Part shown: one piece after another, positions 7,956 through 17,659 of the stretch
Position numbering within the stretch: position 1 is the first letter of the stretch
Layout: the number at the start of each line of letters is the position of its first letter
Source: Clostridia bacterium
Lineage (GTDB): Bacteria > Bacillota > Clostridia > Christensenellales > Borkfalkiaceae
Assembly (NCBI GenBank): GCA_017886545.1
Contig: JAGHJS010000060.1
Coordinates: forward strand, 1-64,000
Length of the DNA stretch: 64,000 bases
Reading direction: 5' to 3'
The notes under the pieces: model-generated
The model's input: only the letters and a program-made list of their open reading frames with translations
Databases searched by the model: none
Told to the model about the DNA's origin: nothing
Made by a program: the position numbers and the translations under genes

Positions 7956-10315
7956 GTGACGCCGCCCTCCCCTTCGCCGTAGACGCCGCCGCGGAAAGAC
8001 GCGACGTGCGCGTGCCCGCGCAGGTGGCTGCGGATACCCTCGCGCAGCCTGCCCGTGCCCATGCCGTGGATGATGCGCACCTCTTCAAGCCCCGCAAGGG
8101 CGGCGCGGTCGAGGAAAGCGTCCACCTCCTGCACCGCCTCTGAAACGGTGCAGCCGATGACGTTCAGCTCCGTCTTTGCCTCCGCCGCGGGGGCGACGCG
8201 GCGGACGACCTGCACATTGTTTTGCCGCGCCTGCCCCTTCGACTTTTCCGCGCGCCTTTGTGCCGTCTGAAGCACCGCAAGTTTTACGTTCAGATGCACG
8301 CCGCCGCACTGCACTTCCGCCTCGCCCTTGCGGCGGTTGACGGAGAGCACCTTCCCCTCGCTGCCCATGGCGGGCACGAACACGTCGTCGCCCGCCTGCA
8401 CCGCCGCAGGATCGACGGGCCTGCGCACGGCGGGCTGCTCCTCCTCCGCCTCCAGTGCGTAAGCGGTATCGGCGAGCCTGTTTTTCAGGGTGCGGGCGCG
8501 GATGAGATCCGCCTGCGTGGGTTCGCTCAGTCTGGCAAGCCGCTCGATCTCTTCGAGCAGTTCCTCGGCGCGGGCGGCGCGCTCGTTGACGGCGCGGCGG
8601 GTCTCCGCGCGCGCGGTGCGCGCAAGTTTTTCGCGCTCCGCCGCCAGACGGCTGCGCTCGTTCTCCGCTTCGGCACGCTTCTGCTCCCATTCGCGGCGCA
8701 GTTTTTCCGCCTGCGCCTTCGCCTCGTCCGCCTCGATGCGGCTCTGTTCGGCGGCGCGGAGCACGTTTTCAAACTTTCTGCCGCCCTCGGACAGGTTGGC
8801 GACCGCGTCCTGCAAAATGCTTTCGGCAAGCCCCAGCCGCCGCGAAATGGCGATGGCGTTGCTGCTGCCGGGCACGCCGGGTTTAAGCCGATACAGCGGC
8901 TGCAGGGTGTTCATGTCGAACTCCATGCTCGCATTTTCGATGCCCTCTTCGGCGTAGGCGAACTCTTTGAGCGCCGTATAGTGCGTGGTGACGATGCCGC
9001 GGCAGCCGCGGCGCAGAAGGTACGCGAGCACCGCCTTGGCGATCGCCTGCCCCTCTTCGGGATCGGTGCCGCCGCCGAGCTCGTCGATGAGCACAAGACT
9101 GCCCTCGTCGGCGCGGTCGGTAATGGAAATGACGTTTTTGATGTGCGATGAAAAGGTGGAAAGGCTCTCCTCGATGGACTGCGCGTCGCCGATGTCGCAG
9201 AACACCTGCGAAAAGACGGAGAGCACCGTCCCTTCCGCGGCGGGGACGAACAGCCCGCACGCCGCCATCAGGCAGAACAACCCGCACATTTTGAGGGTGA
9301 CCGTCTTGCCGCCCGTATTCGGGCCCGAAACGAGCAGGAAGCGGCAGGTCTTGCCGAGCGAGAGCGAAACGGGCACTGCCGTCCTGCGGTCGAGCAGCGG
9401 GTGCCGCCCCTTTACAATGGCGATCTCGCCCTGTTTTGAAAGCTGCGGGCGGGAGCAGCCGTTCCGATACCCGTACTCCGCCTTGGCGAAGGCGATATCC
9501 AGCTGCACGAGCCGCGCGACGTCCTCTTCCAGCTCCGCACGCAGCGCGCCGACGCGGCGGGAAAGCTGCGCAAGGATGCGCTCCACCTCCTCCCGCTCTT
9601 CGGCGGCAAGTTCGCGCAGTTCGTTGTTCATTTCCAGAATGTACTCGGGTTCGATGAAGAAGGTCGCGCCGCTGGCGGAACGGTCGTGCACGAAGCCGCG
9701 AACTTTCCCCTTGTACTCCGCGCGAACGGGAAGGACGTAGCGGTTGTCGCGCACGGTGACGATGCCCTCGCGCAGGTACTTTGCCTCCTCGCCCGCAAGC
9801 GCCTCCGAAAGGCGGGAGCGGATGCGCTCGTTCAGCGCACGGATGCCCGTACGGATGCGGTACAGCTCCGCGCTCGCCGTGTCGCTCACCTCGTCTTCGG
9901 AGAGGATGCTGCTGCTGATGTCCGTTTCCAGCGCCGTATCCGACCGCAGCCCGCGCACGATGTCGGCAAGCAGCGGAAACCCCTCGCCCAACGCATGCAC
10001 CGCGTTGTACGCCGTACGCGCGGAGCGCAGCAGCGCCGCCGCGGCGAGCAGTTCGCCGCAGGTGAGCGAAGCGCCCTTTGCCGCCCGCGCAAGGCTGTCG
10101 CCCGGCTCGGGGAAGGGTTCCACCCTGCCGCACCCGAATTTGTACAACGCAAGCTCCGCCTCCGCCGTGAGCGAAAGCAGGCGCTCCGCCTCGGCAAGAT
10201 CGCAGGCTGGCTCCTCCCGCACGAGCGCGTACTTCGTCGCCCCGAGCGCCGCGCCGTTTGCGACCGCCGCAAGGATCTTATTCAGTTCCAGTTTTTCGCA
10301 GATACTGCCGTCCAT
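7937..10315 (-). CDS. mutS2: MutS2 family ATPase/endonuclease
   Basis: GPNTGGKTVTLKMCGL Walker A, LVLIDELGGGTDPEEG Walker B, C-terminal Smr domain. Confidence 0.95.
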   Translation of the reverse strand: MDGSICEKLELNKILAAVANGAALGATKYALVREEPACDLAEAERLLSLTAEAELALYKFGCGRVEPFPEPGDSLARAAKGASLTCGELLAAAALLRSARTAYNAVHALGEGFPLLADIVRGLRSDTALETDISSSILSEDEVSDTASAELYRIRTGIRALNERIRSRLSEALAGEEAKYLREGIVTVRDNRYVLPVRAEYKGKVRGFVHDRSASGATFFIEPEYILEMNNELRELAAEEREEVERILAQLSRRVGALRAELEEDVARLVQLDIAFAKAEYGYRNGCSRPQLSKQGEIAIVKGRHPLLDRRTAVPVSLSLGKTCRFLLVSGPNTGGKTVTLKMCGLFCLMAACGLFVPAAEGTVLSVFSQVFCDIGDAQSIEESLSTFSSHIKNVISITDRADEGSLVLIDELGGGTDPEEGQAIAKAVLAYLLRRGCRGIVTTHYTALKEFAYAEEGIENASMEFDMNTLQPLYRLKPGVPGSSNAIAISRRLGLAESILQDAVANLSEGGRKFENVLRAAEQSRIEADEAKAQAEKLRREWEQKRAEAENERSRLAAEREKLARTARAETRRAVNERAARAEELLEEIERLARLSEPTQADLIRARTLKNRLADTAYALEAEEEQPAVRRPVDPAAVQAGDDVFVPAMGSEGKVLSVNRRKGEAEVQCGGVHLNVKLAVLQTAQRRAEKSKGQARQNNVQVVRRVAPAAEAKTELNVIGCTVSEAVQEVDAFLDRAALAGLEEVRIIHGMGTGRLREGIRSHLRGHAHVASFRGGVYGEGEGGVTVVTVK

Positions 10316-10496
10316 ATCCTACCCATGCGGCGCAGCGCGCCGCCCGATTATTCAGAAAGCCCCTATCTTTTTCCGCCGAAAAGCAGAGCGCCGTCTAACG
10401 AGCTTCTGCATATTTTCAGCCGCGACATAGGAACACCGTTCTTTGCTGCATTATGTAAACTCTTCTATGAAACGCCCGTCGAAACGTCCGTCTACA

Positions 10497-12758
10497 TCAG
10501 TTGATCACGCGGCGGAACGCGCCCGCCGTATGCGGGAGCGAACTCCCTTCCCCAGCCAGGAAGGCGCCCTTCTCCGCATCCGCCAGCCCCGTAAAGTCGT
10601 ACAACGCGCACGCGCCCAGCCGCTCCGCCACGTCCGCGGCAAGCGGCGAAGGGTTGTAGAGCTCAAAGCGGCAGACGGACGTTTCGTAGCGCAACAGCGG
10701 AAACCGCCTGCCCGCCTCGTCGGTTAGGATGTACCGCCTGCGCTTATCGCAATCGGCACAGCTGCGCCCGAAGGGGCAATGGATCAGGTCCATGACCTTC
10801 ACCCCGCCGCCAACCAGAACGAAAGAGCCCTTCGCCCCCGCTGCGGCAAGCTCGGGCACGGACAGCTCTTTGGAGAGCGCCAGCCGCTCCGCGCCGTGCG
10901 CCCGCGCACCCTGCGCAGAGAGAGAATTGAAGAGATTGAAACCAACGCCCGCAAATAAGCGCAAGCCCTTCTCCTTACAAAACTGCGCCGCCCAGACGCC
11001 TTCCCCGTACACGCCGTAAAATTGCGGCAGGTACCCTTCGACGGCTTTCAGCTCGCTTTCGGTCATAAATACAGGAAGATACAGCCAATTATGCGACGCA
11101 TAGTACTCTGAATTCTTTAAAAAATCCTCTATCACGGCGGTGTCGCGATAGTTTTTTGGTTTAAATATAGCATGACCGATCTTCCGCGCCCGATAGCACG
11201 GCGAGGCAAAATCGTCGTCGATGACCGCAATTTCCGCTTCCGTTTCCGCCGTTTTTTCGGGTTCGCGCGGCGGAAGTGCGAGCGTGACGGGCGGGCGGAC
11301 CGCGCCCGCGAGCGCCTCCTCCACCCCGTCGAACACGGCGCGGCGGAAGGTGTTGAGCGCCGAACGCACGACAAAACAGTCGCCCGCAATGTGCACTTCC
11401 TGAAAGGAAACGTCGAAGGGCGCTTCGCCCGTGCGGGCAAAACAGCGGCGCAATTCCTCCTCCGTCAGCGGACTGCTGCGCGCAGGCTCGGCGCAAAAAT
11501 CCGCCGTAAAGCGGCATTCGCCGAACGCCCCGCGCGCCACAGCCACGGGCGGCTCCCCCGCCGCGACCGTAAGGGAGAGCGATACGGGAATAAGCCGCCT
11601 TTCCGCTGCAATGCGCGCGGCGAGCGCCGTATCTAAGGTGAGGTATACGCCGTCGCCGACCTGCCAGCCGCGCTCCGCCGCAAGGTAAAATCCGCCCGCG
11701 TCACCGCCGAAAGGCGGGCGCCAGCTGCTGCCGCCGAGCTCCTCTTTTCCGCCACGGAGCACTTTGAACCCGTCCCCTTCCTGCGGGCGGAACGACGAGC
11801 GCACATATGCGCGTTTTGCATCTTTTGTAAGGCGCGCGATCGTGCCGATCTTCTCCCCGATATGCCCCTGCACGGCGGCCGCGTGCAGCGACGCGTCCTC
11901 GCCGAAGGCATAGCCCGCAGTATAATCGCCGCGGTTGTAGGTACGCTTCAACGCCGAACGGTCGGCGGCGAGCGCCGCCCCGTCCGCACCCGCGAAAAGG
12001 TCTTTATAGTATTTTACCGCCGCGCCGACGTACGCCGCCGAGCGCATCCTTCCCTCGATCTTGAAGGATGTGACGCCCGCCGCGGCGAGCTCGCGCACGC
12101 GCGCGCCGACGCTCAGGTCTGCAAGCGAAAGCGCGTAGCTTGCCCGTTCAAAACCCTTCCTGTCCACGGTGTAGCGCTTGCGGCAGGGCTGCTTGCACAA
12201 GCCTCTGTTGCCGCTGTTGCCGCCCGCAAAGGAGGAAAGGTAGCACTGCCCCGAAAAGCAGGTGCACAGCGCGCCCTGTACGAACACCTCCGTTTCGATC
12301 TCCCGCGCGATGGCGGCGATCTCTGCAAGCGGCGTTTCCCGCGCGAGAATGACGCGCGAAAAACCGCACGACTTCGCCAGCCGCGCGCCGTACACGTTGC
12401 AGGTGCCCGCCTGCGTGGAGAGGTGCAGCACGAGCTGCGGGCACTGCCGCTTCAATTCCGCGCCGAGGAACACGTCCTGCACGATGAGCGCGTCTGCTCC
12501 CGCGTTCCACGCCTCCTGCGCGCTCGCAAAAAAGGCGGAAAGTTCCCCTTCCTTGACCAGCGTGTTCAGCGCCACATGCACGCGCGTGCCGAACAGGTGC
12601 GCGCGGCGGATGAGCTGCGCCAGCCGTTCGGGCGTAAAATTTGCGGCATTTGCGCGCGCGGAAAAACTGCGCAGACCGAGATAGATCGCGTCTGCACCCG
12701 CATCCAACGCGGCAAAAAACGCCGCTTCATCGCCCGCAGGCGCCAAGATCTCACACAT
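10497..12758 (-). CDS. U32 family peptidase
   Basis: MCEILAPAGDEAAFFAALDAGADAIYLGL; NRGLCKQPCRKRYTV. Confidence 0.9.
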   Translation of the reverse strand: MCEILAPAGDEAAFFAALDAGADAIYLGLRSFSARANAANFTPERLAQLIRRAHLFGTRVHVALNTLVKEGELSAFFASAQEAWNAGADALIVQDVFLGAELKRQCPQLVLHLSTQAGTCNVYGARLAKSCGFSRVILARETPLAEIAAIAREIETEVFVQGALCTCFSGQCYLSSFAGGNSGNRGLCKQPCRKRYTVDRKGFERASYALSLADLSVGARVRELAAAGVTSFKIEGRMRSAAYVGAAVKYYKDLFAGADGAALAADRSALKRTYNRGDYTAGYAFGEDASLHAAAVQGHIGEKIGTIARLTKDAKRAYVRSSFRPQEGDGFKVLRGGKEELGGSSWRPPFGGDAGGFYLAAERGWQVGDGVYLTLDTALAARIAAERRLIPVSLSLTVAAGEPPVAVARGAFGECRFTADFCAEPARSSPLTEEELRRCFARTGEAPFDVSFQEVHIAGDCFVVRSALNTFRRAVFDGVEEALAGAVRPPVTLALPPREPEKTAETEAEIAVIDDDFASPCYRARKIGHAIFKPKNYRDTAVIEDFLKNSEYYASHNWLYLPVFMTESELKAVEGYLPQFYGVYGEGVWAAQFCKEKGLRLFAGVGFNLFNSLSAQGARAHGAERLALSKELSVPELAAAGAKGSFVLVGGGVKVMDLIHCPFGRSCADCDKRRRYILTDEAGRRFPLLRYETSVCRFELYNPSPLAADVAERLGACALYDFTGLADAEKGAFLAGEGSSLPHTAGAFRRVIN

Positions 12759-12945
12759 ACCTCTATTTTACCACCTTTTGCGCCGTTTGAAAAGGGTTTT
12801 ATGCAGAAAAATCGCCGCGGCGCCCAAACCCCGGTTCCCAAACTGATTCGTCATGCGCCCCGCGTGCAAACGGGCGCCCGGCGATGCACAGCCGCCCAAT
12901 GTGCCGCCGTACCATCGCTCTGCACTTACGGCAAGAAAAAGGGCG

Positions 12946-12985
12946 GCCGCGGCAAATGCCGCAGCCGCCCGCTTCCTTTTTCTTT
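12946..12985 (-). terminator. Hairpin terminator after pheT
   Basis: GGGCGGCcGCGGCaaatGCCGCaGCCGCCC with flanking A/T tracts. Confidence 0.7.
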
Positions 12986-15373
12986 TCAGCGCTGCGAAAG
13001 CCCCAGCTTTTCGCCGAGCGCCTTCACGATACGGCGGATATAGCCGTCCGCGTCCTCGGGCGCGATCGCCTTTTCGCGCGGGGTGAACGTGACGGAGAAC
13101 GCCATGCTCTTTTTCCCCTCCCCGACCTGCGCGCCGCGGTATACGTCGAACAGGCGCACGTTCGTAACAAACTTGCAGCTTTCGCGGATGACCGCTTCCG
13201 CCTCGGCGCAGGTCACACCCTCGTCCGCAAGCAGCGCGAGGTCGCGCTTCACCTCGGGGAATTTCGGCAGCGGCGTGTAATGCACTGCCGCGTCCGCCTG
13301 CGCCGCCACGGCGGCGTAATCCAGCTCGCCGAGGTAGACGGGCACTTCAACGGAGAGTTCCTCCGCAAGGTCGGGCGCAAGCTCGCCGAGCACGCCGACA
13401 GGCTGCCCGCCCAGGAGCACGGCGGCGCATTTGCCGGGGTGCAGGTACGGGCGTTCGGCGGCGGTATACGCAAACTGCACGCCCAGCTCCGCCGCAAGCG
13501 CTTCAAACGCGCCCTTGGCGGTATAGAAATCTTCCGCGCCGCCCCAGACGGCGATGCCGAGCGTTCTGCGCTCTTCGGGCAGTTCGGTGATCGGCTGCTG
13601 TTTGGCAAGGTAAATATTTGCCAGCTCGTACAGCCTGCCCTGCTCGTTCCCGCGGCGCACGTTGCGCACGGCGGCGTCCAGCATGGACGGCATGAGCGTG
13701 GTGCGCATCAGGCTCATATCCTCGCCGATGGGGTTGACGATCTTGATCGCACGCTGCGCCTCGTCCGCAATGCGCAGGAGCGCATAATCTTTGGGTGAGA
13801 TGAAAGAATAGGTGATCGCCTCGCTGTACCCCTGCTCGCGCAGCGCGTTCCCCGCGCGCGCTTCGAGCTTCTGCGCGTCGGTCAGCCCGCCCATCGTGTT
13901 GGAGGCGTTTTTGAGGAAGGTACCTTCGATGCGGTCATAGCCGTACATGCGGATGACCTCTTCGGCGATGTCGGGATACCCTTCGATGTCCTCGCGGTAG
14001 GCGGGGGCGGTAACGGTCAGCTCGTCTTTATTGCTCGTCACGCTGAAATTGAGGGCGGTGAGGATGCGCTTGATCTCCTCTTTCGGCACCTCGATGCCGA
14101 GCAGCGCGTTGATGGCGGAGACCGTCGTCTTTACGACCGCGGGCTCTGTCACCTCTGCCATCACGTCAAAGCGGTCGCGCGCGATCTTGCCGCAGCCCAG
14201 CTCCTCCACAAGGTGCAGCGCGCGGTTGATGGCGATCCCCGTGGTATATGCGTCCACACCCTTTTCGTAGCGCGCGGAAGAATCGCTCTTCTGCCCGAGC
14301 GCGCGCGAGGTGCGGCGCACGTTGGCGCGCTCGAATTTGGCGCATTCAAAGAGCACGGCGGGGGTATCCGCCTCGATCTCGCTGTTCAGCCCGCCCATGA
14401 TCCCAGCGAGCGCAACGGGCTTTTCCGCGTCGCAGATGACGAGGTTTTCGGGCGAAAGTTTGAATTCTTTTTCGTCGAGGGTGACGATCTTCTCGCCCTC
14501 CCTTGCCCTGCGCACGACGATCTGTTTGCCCGCGAGGTGCGAAATATCGAACGCGTGCATGGGCTGCCCCATTTCGAGCAGGACGAAGTTCGTGATGTCG
14601 ACGACGTTGCGGATAGAGCGCAGCCCGCACAGCGCGAGGCGGCGCCGCATCCACAGCGGCGTAGGCGCGTCGTTCAGGTCGGAAACGTAGTGCGCGATGT
14701 AGCGCGGGCACAGGTCGGGCGCCTCGACGGTGACCGTCACCTGCTGCGCCGTCGAAACGTCTGCGGGCGTGTAGTCGAGCGCGAGCGGACGGAGCGGTTT
14801 GCCGAGCAGCGCCGCGACTTCGCGCGCGATGCCGTACACGCTCTGGCAGTCGGGGCGGTTCGCCGTGACCGCGATATCCAGCACATAGTCGTCCAGCCCC
14901 ACGACGGGACGGATATCCGTGCCCGGGGCGGGGTCGCCGTGCAGGAGCAGGATGCCGTTCACGTCCGCACCCTCGTACCAATCCTCGTTGATGCCCAGCT
15001 CTTCGCCCGAGCAGAGCATGCCGTTCGACTCGACGCCGCGCAGCTTGCCCTTTTTGATCTTTACCCCGCCCGCGAGCGACGAACCGTCCAGCGCGACGGG
15101 CACCAGATCTTTTTCACGGATGTTGTGCGCGCCCGTCACGATCTGGATCGCCTCGCCGTACGAACCGCAGTTCAGCGTGCAGATCTGCAGGTGGTCGGAA
15201 TCGGGGTGCGGCACGATCGTTTCGATCCTGCCGACGACGCAGCGCTCGATCTCCTGCCCGACGTAGACGATCTCCTCCACTTCCAGCCCGCAGGAAAAGA
15301 GCTTTTGCGCAAGTTCTTCGACGGGGATATCCACGTCGACGTAATCTTTCAGCCAACTCAAAGGCACTTTCAT
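12986..15373 (-). CDS. pheT: Phenylalanine-tRNA ligase beta subunit
   Basis: MKVPLSWLKDYVDVDIPVEEL..; tRNA-binding, B3/B4 and FDX-ACB regions. Confidence 0.97.
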   Translation of the reverse strand: MKVPLSWLKDYVDVDIPVEELAQKLFSCGLEVEEIVYVGQEIERCVVGRIETIVPHPDSDHLQICTLNCGSYGEAIQIVTGAHNIREKDLVPVALDGSSLAGGVKIKKGKLRGVESNGMLCSGEELGINEDWYEGADVNGILLLHGDPAPGTDIRPVVGLDDYVLDIAVTANRPDCQSVYGIAREVAALLGKPLRPLALDYTPADVSTAQQVTVTVEAPDLCPRYIAHYVSDLNDAPTPLWMRRRLALCGLRSIRNVVDITNFVLLEMGQPMHAFDISHLAGKQIVVRRAREGEKIVTLDEKEFKLSPENLVICDAEKPVALAGIMGGLNSEIEADTPAVLFECAKFERANVRRTSRALGQKSDSSARYEKGVDAYTTGIAINRALHLVEELGCGKIARDRFDVMAEVTEPAVVKTTVSAINALLGIEVPKEEIKRILTALNFSVTSNKDELTVTAPAYREDIEGYPDIAEEVIRMYGYDRIEGTFLKNASNTMGGLTDAQKLEARAGNALREQGYSEAITYSFISPKDYALLRIADEAQRAIKIVNPIGEDMSLMRTTLMPSMLDAAVRNVRRGNEQGRLYELANIYLAKQQPITELPEERRTLGIAVWGGAEDFYTAKGAFEALAAELGVQFAYTAAERPYLHPGKCAAVLLGGQPVGVLGELAPDLAEELSVEVPVYLGELDYAAVAAQADAAVHYTPLPKFPEVKRDLALLADEGVTCAEAEAVIRESCKFVTNVRLFDVYRGAQVGEGKKSMAFSVTFTPREKAIAPEDADGYIRRIVKALGEKLGLSQR

Positions 15374-15387
15374 GGTCTGTTCCCTCC

Positions 15388-16416
15388 TCAATCCTTGAAC
15401 TGCCGCAGAAAACGCACGTCGTTTTCAAACAGCAGGCGGATGTCGCCGATGCCGTACTTGATCATCGCGATGCGCTCCAGCCCGATGCCGAACGCAAAGC
15501 CCGTGTACACGTCGGGGTCGATGCCGCAGTTTTCGAGCACGCGGCGGTTCACCATGCCCGCGCCGAGCACTTCGATCCAGCCCGTCCCCTTGCAGATGCG
15601 GCAGCCCTTGCCCCCGCAGTTCTTGCAGGAGAGGTCGACCTCCACACTCGGTTCGGTGAACGGGAAGTACGACGGGCGGAAGCGCGTCTTTGTTTCGGCG
15701 GTGAACATCCTGCGCGCAAACTCGTCGAGGATGCCCTTTAAGTCGCACAGCGTGATGCCCTTATCGACGACCAGCCCCTCCATCTGATGGAACATGGGCG
15801 AATGCGTCGCGTCCGAATCGGAGCGGTACACCCTGCCCGGGCTGAGCACCTTGATGGGCGGCGCCTGCTTTTCCATGACGCGGATCTGCCCGCTCGACGT
15901 CTGCGAGCGCAAAAGGTACTCCCCGCCCACGAAAAAGGTATCCTGCATGTCCCGCGCGGGATGGTCGGCGGGGATGTTCAGCGCCTGGAAGTTATAATAG
16001 TCGCGCTCGATCTCGGGGCCTTCAAAGATGTTGAAGCCCATACCCGAAAAGATCTCTTCGAGCTCTCTGCGCACGAGCGTGACGGGGTGCACCGACCCGC
16101 CCGCATGGAATTTGGCGGGCATGGTCACGTCGATGCGCTCGCCCGCGACCTTTGCCGCAAGTTCGCGGCGCTTGAGCTCTTTTTCGCGCGCGTCGAACTG
16201 CTCCTCCGCCCAGGCACGCAGCTCGCCCAGGAGCCTGCCCGCCTCGGGGCGCTCTTCGGCGGGCACGTCGCGCATGCCCTTGGAGAGAGCGGAAATTTTG
16301 CCGCCCTTGCCGAGGTATTCCATTTTCAGCTCGATCAGTTCCTTGCTCGTCGCGCATTCGCCCGCCGCAAGCCGCTGTTCGATCTCTTCACGGATCGCCT
16401 GTGTCTTCTGCTTCAT
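15388..16416 (-). CDS. pheS: Phenylalanine-tRNA ligase alpha subunit
   Basis: [53 protein letters not shown]. Confidence 0.97.
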   Translation of the reverse strand: MKQKTQAIREEIEQRLAAGECATSKELIELKMEYLGKGGKISALSKGMRDVPAEERPEAGRLLGELRAWAEEQFDAREKELKRRELAAKVAGERIDVTMPAKFHAGGSVHPVTLVRRELEEIFSGMGFNIFEGPEIERDYYNFQALNIPADHPARDMQDTFFVGGEYLLRSQTSSGQIRVMEKQAPPIKVLSPGRVYRSDSDATHSPMFHQMEGLVVDKGITLCDLKGILDEFARRMFTAETKTRFRPSYFPFTEPSVEVDLSCKNCGGKGCRICKGTGWIEVLGAGMVNRRVLENCGIDPDVYTGFAFGIGLERIAMIKYGIGDIRLLFENDVRFLRQFKD

Positions 16417-16440
16417 GGTCTTTTCTCCTCATACAAAACA

Positions 16441-16690
16441 AAACGCCCTGCGGCAAACTGCCGCAGGGCGCAAAAAGCGCGGTACCACCTGCATTCGCGG
16501 AACAAAAAAACAGCGTTCCGCCTCCTTCTCCGCTTAACGCGCGGCGCACGCCCGCCCCTACTCTCGCTCTGGTTTCGGCGCGGAAGCTCGAAAGGGAATA
16601 CCGGAACATCCCTCGGGGCGGCCTTTCAGCCCGTGAGCAGCCCTCTCTTGCAAGGAACGGCGTTCCGTCTGTCTTTCTCGTCGCTTTCTA
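16441..16690 (-). ncRNA. T-box leader (predicted Phe) upstream of pheS
   Basis: AGGTGGTACCGCG T-box sequence at 16478-16490 followed by terminator CGCCCTGCGGCagtttGCCGCAGGGCG; located directly 5' of pheST. Confidence 0.9.
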
Positions 16691-16842
16691 TTGCGATAAT
16701 CATACCGCAAACCCGCAAAAAAGTCAACAAAATGAGGGGCGCGGGAACAAAATTCCCGCGCCCGCCCTTGCCTTTACCCGCCGCCGCGCAACGCCCCACA
16801 GGCGCGCGGCAGCGCATTCGCGCAATGCGCGCGCCCGCCCCT

Positions 16843-17535
16843 TCACTGTACGCCGATGCCGCCGAACAGGTTGCCGCCAAGGTAAGCGTCCGGCACCTTC
16901 CCCACGATGACGCGCTCGCATAGAAGGATCTGCGCGTCCGCCGAGATCTCCTGCGTGCCCGAGGGCATGACCACGCTCACCGTGGCGGTGAGCAGGATGG
17001 AAACGGAATGCAGCGTCTGGTTGACGCCCGCCTGCTCGAAATCGGAGAGGAATTTGCAGGTGACGGTGCTCACGGGGATGATGCGGAAGGTGACGCTCGG
17101 GCCGAAGCCCGCCAGCCATTCGATGCCCGTGAACGCGCCGATTGGCACCTGCACGCCGCCCGAACAGTTCTCGTTGAGGTTCGCCGACGTCAGCGTGACT
17201 GCCTGCCGTGCGATGAGGTTGGCGTTGGCGGCGTTGGCGGAGATGCTGAGCACGTTCCCCTCGCCGTCGCTGGTTACGGTCACGAGGTCGTCGTACGCCG
17301 CCCTGTTCCACGTCAGCGTCTCCGCGACCGCGTCGTTGACGGCGGCGGCGGTCGCAGAGCGCACCGTCGCGCAGCTGAGCGAATACAGGATGCCCGAAAC
17401 GTTGCTCTGCAGCCACACGATGAGCAGGATGAGCGCCAGCAAAACGGCGGCGGCGATGATGTACTTTTTACGCACCCGATGCTTTTTGTACCGCTTGTAG
17501 CGGTAACCCGAGTCGTAATAGCGATAGCGCGGCAT
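16843..17535 (-). CDS. yunB: Sporulation protein YunB
   Basis: MPRYRYYDSGYRYKR..; VQVPIGAFTGIEWLAGFGPSVTFRIIPVSTV. Confidence 0.88.
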   Translation of the reverse strand: MPRYRYYDSGYRYKRYKKHRVRKKYIIAAAVLLALILLIVWLQSNVSGILYSLSCATVRSATAAAVNDAVAETLTWNRAAYDDLVTVTSDGEGNVLSISANAANANLIARQAVTLTSANLNENCSGGVQVPIGAFTGIEWLAGFGPSVTFRIIPVSTVTCKFLSDFEQAGVNQTLHSVSILLTATVSVVMPSGTQEISADAQILLCERVIVGKVPDAYLGGNLFGGIGVQ

Positions 17536-17584
17536 GGTCTTATATCCTATGCCGCACGGATGCGTTTCATGCCCGGACCGTGAA

Positions 17585-17618
17585 AAGCGGCTCCGCCGAG
17601 GATCGGCGGAGCCGCTTG
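17585..17618 (-). terminator. Hairpin terminator after GH51 gene
   Basis: AGCGGCTCCGCCgaggatCGGCGGAGCCGCT. Confidence 0.6.
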
Positions 17619-17659
17619 TTCTGCTTATTCCATGCCGCAGCGGGCGCGGAACATTCGTT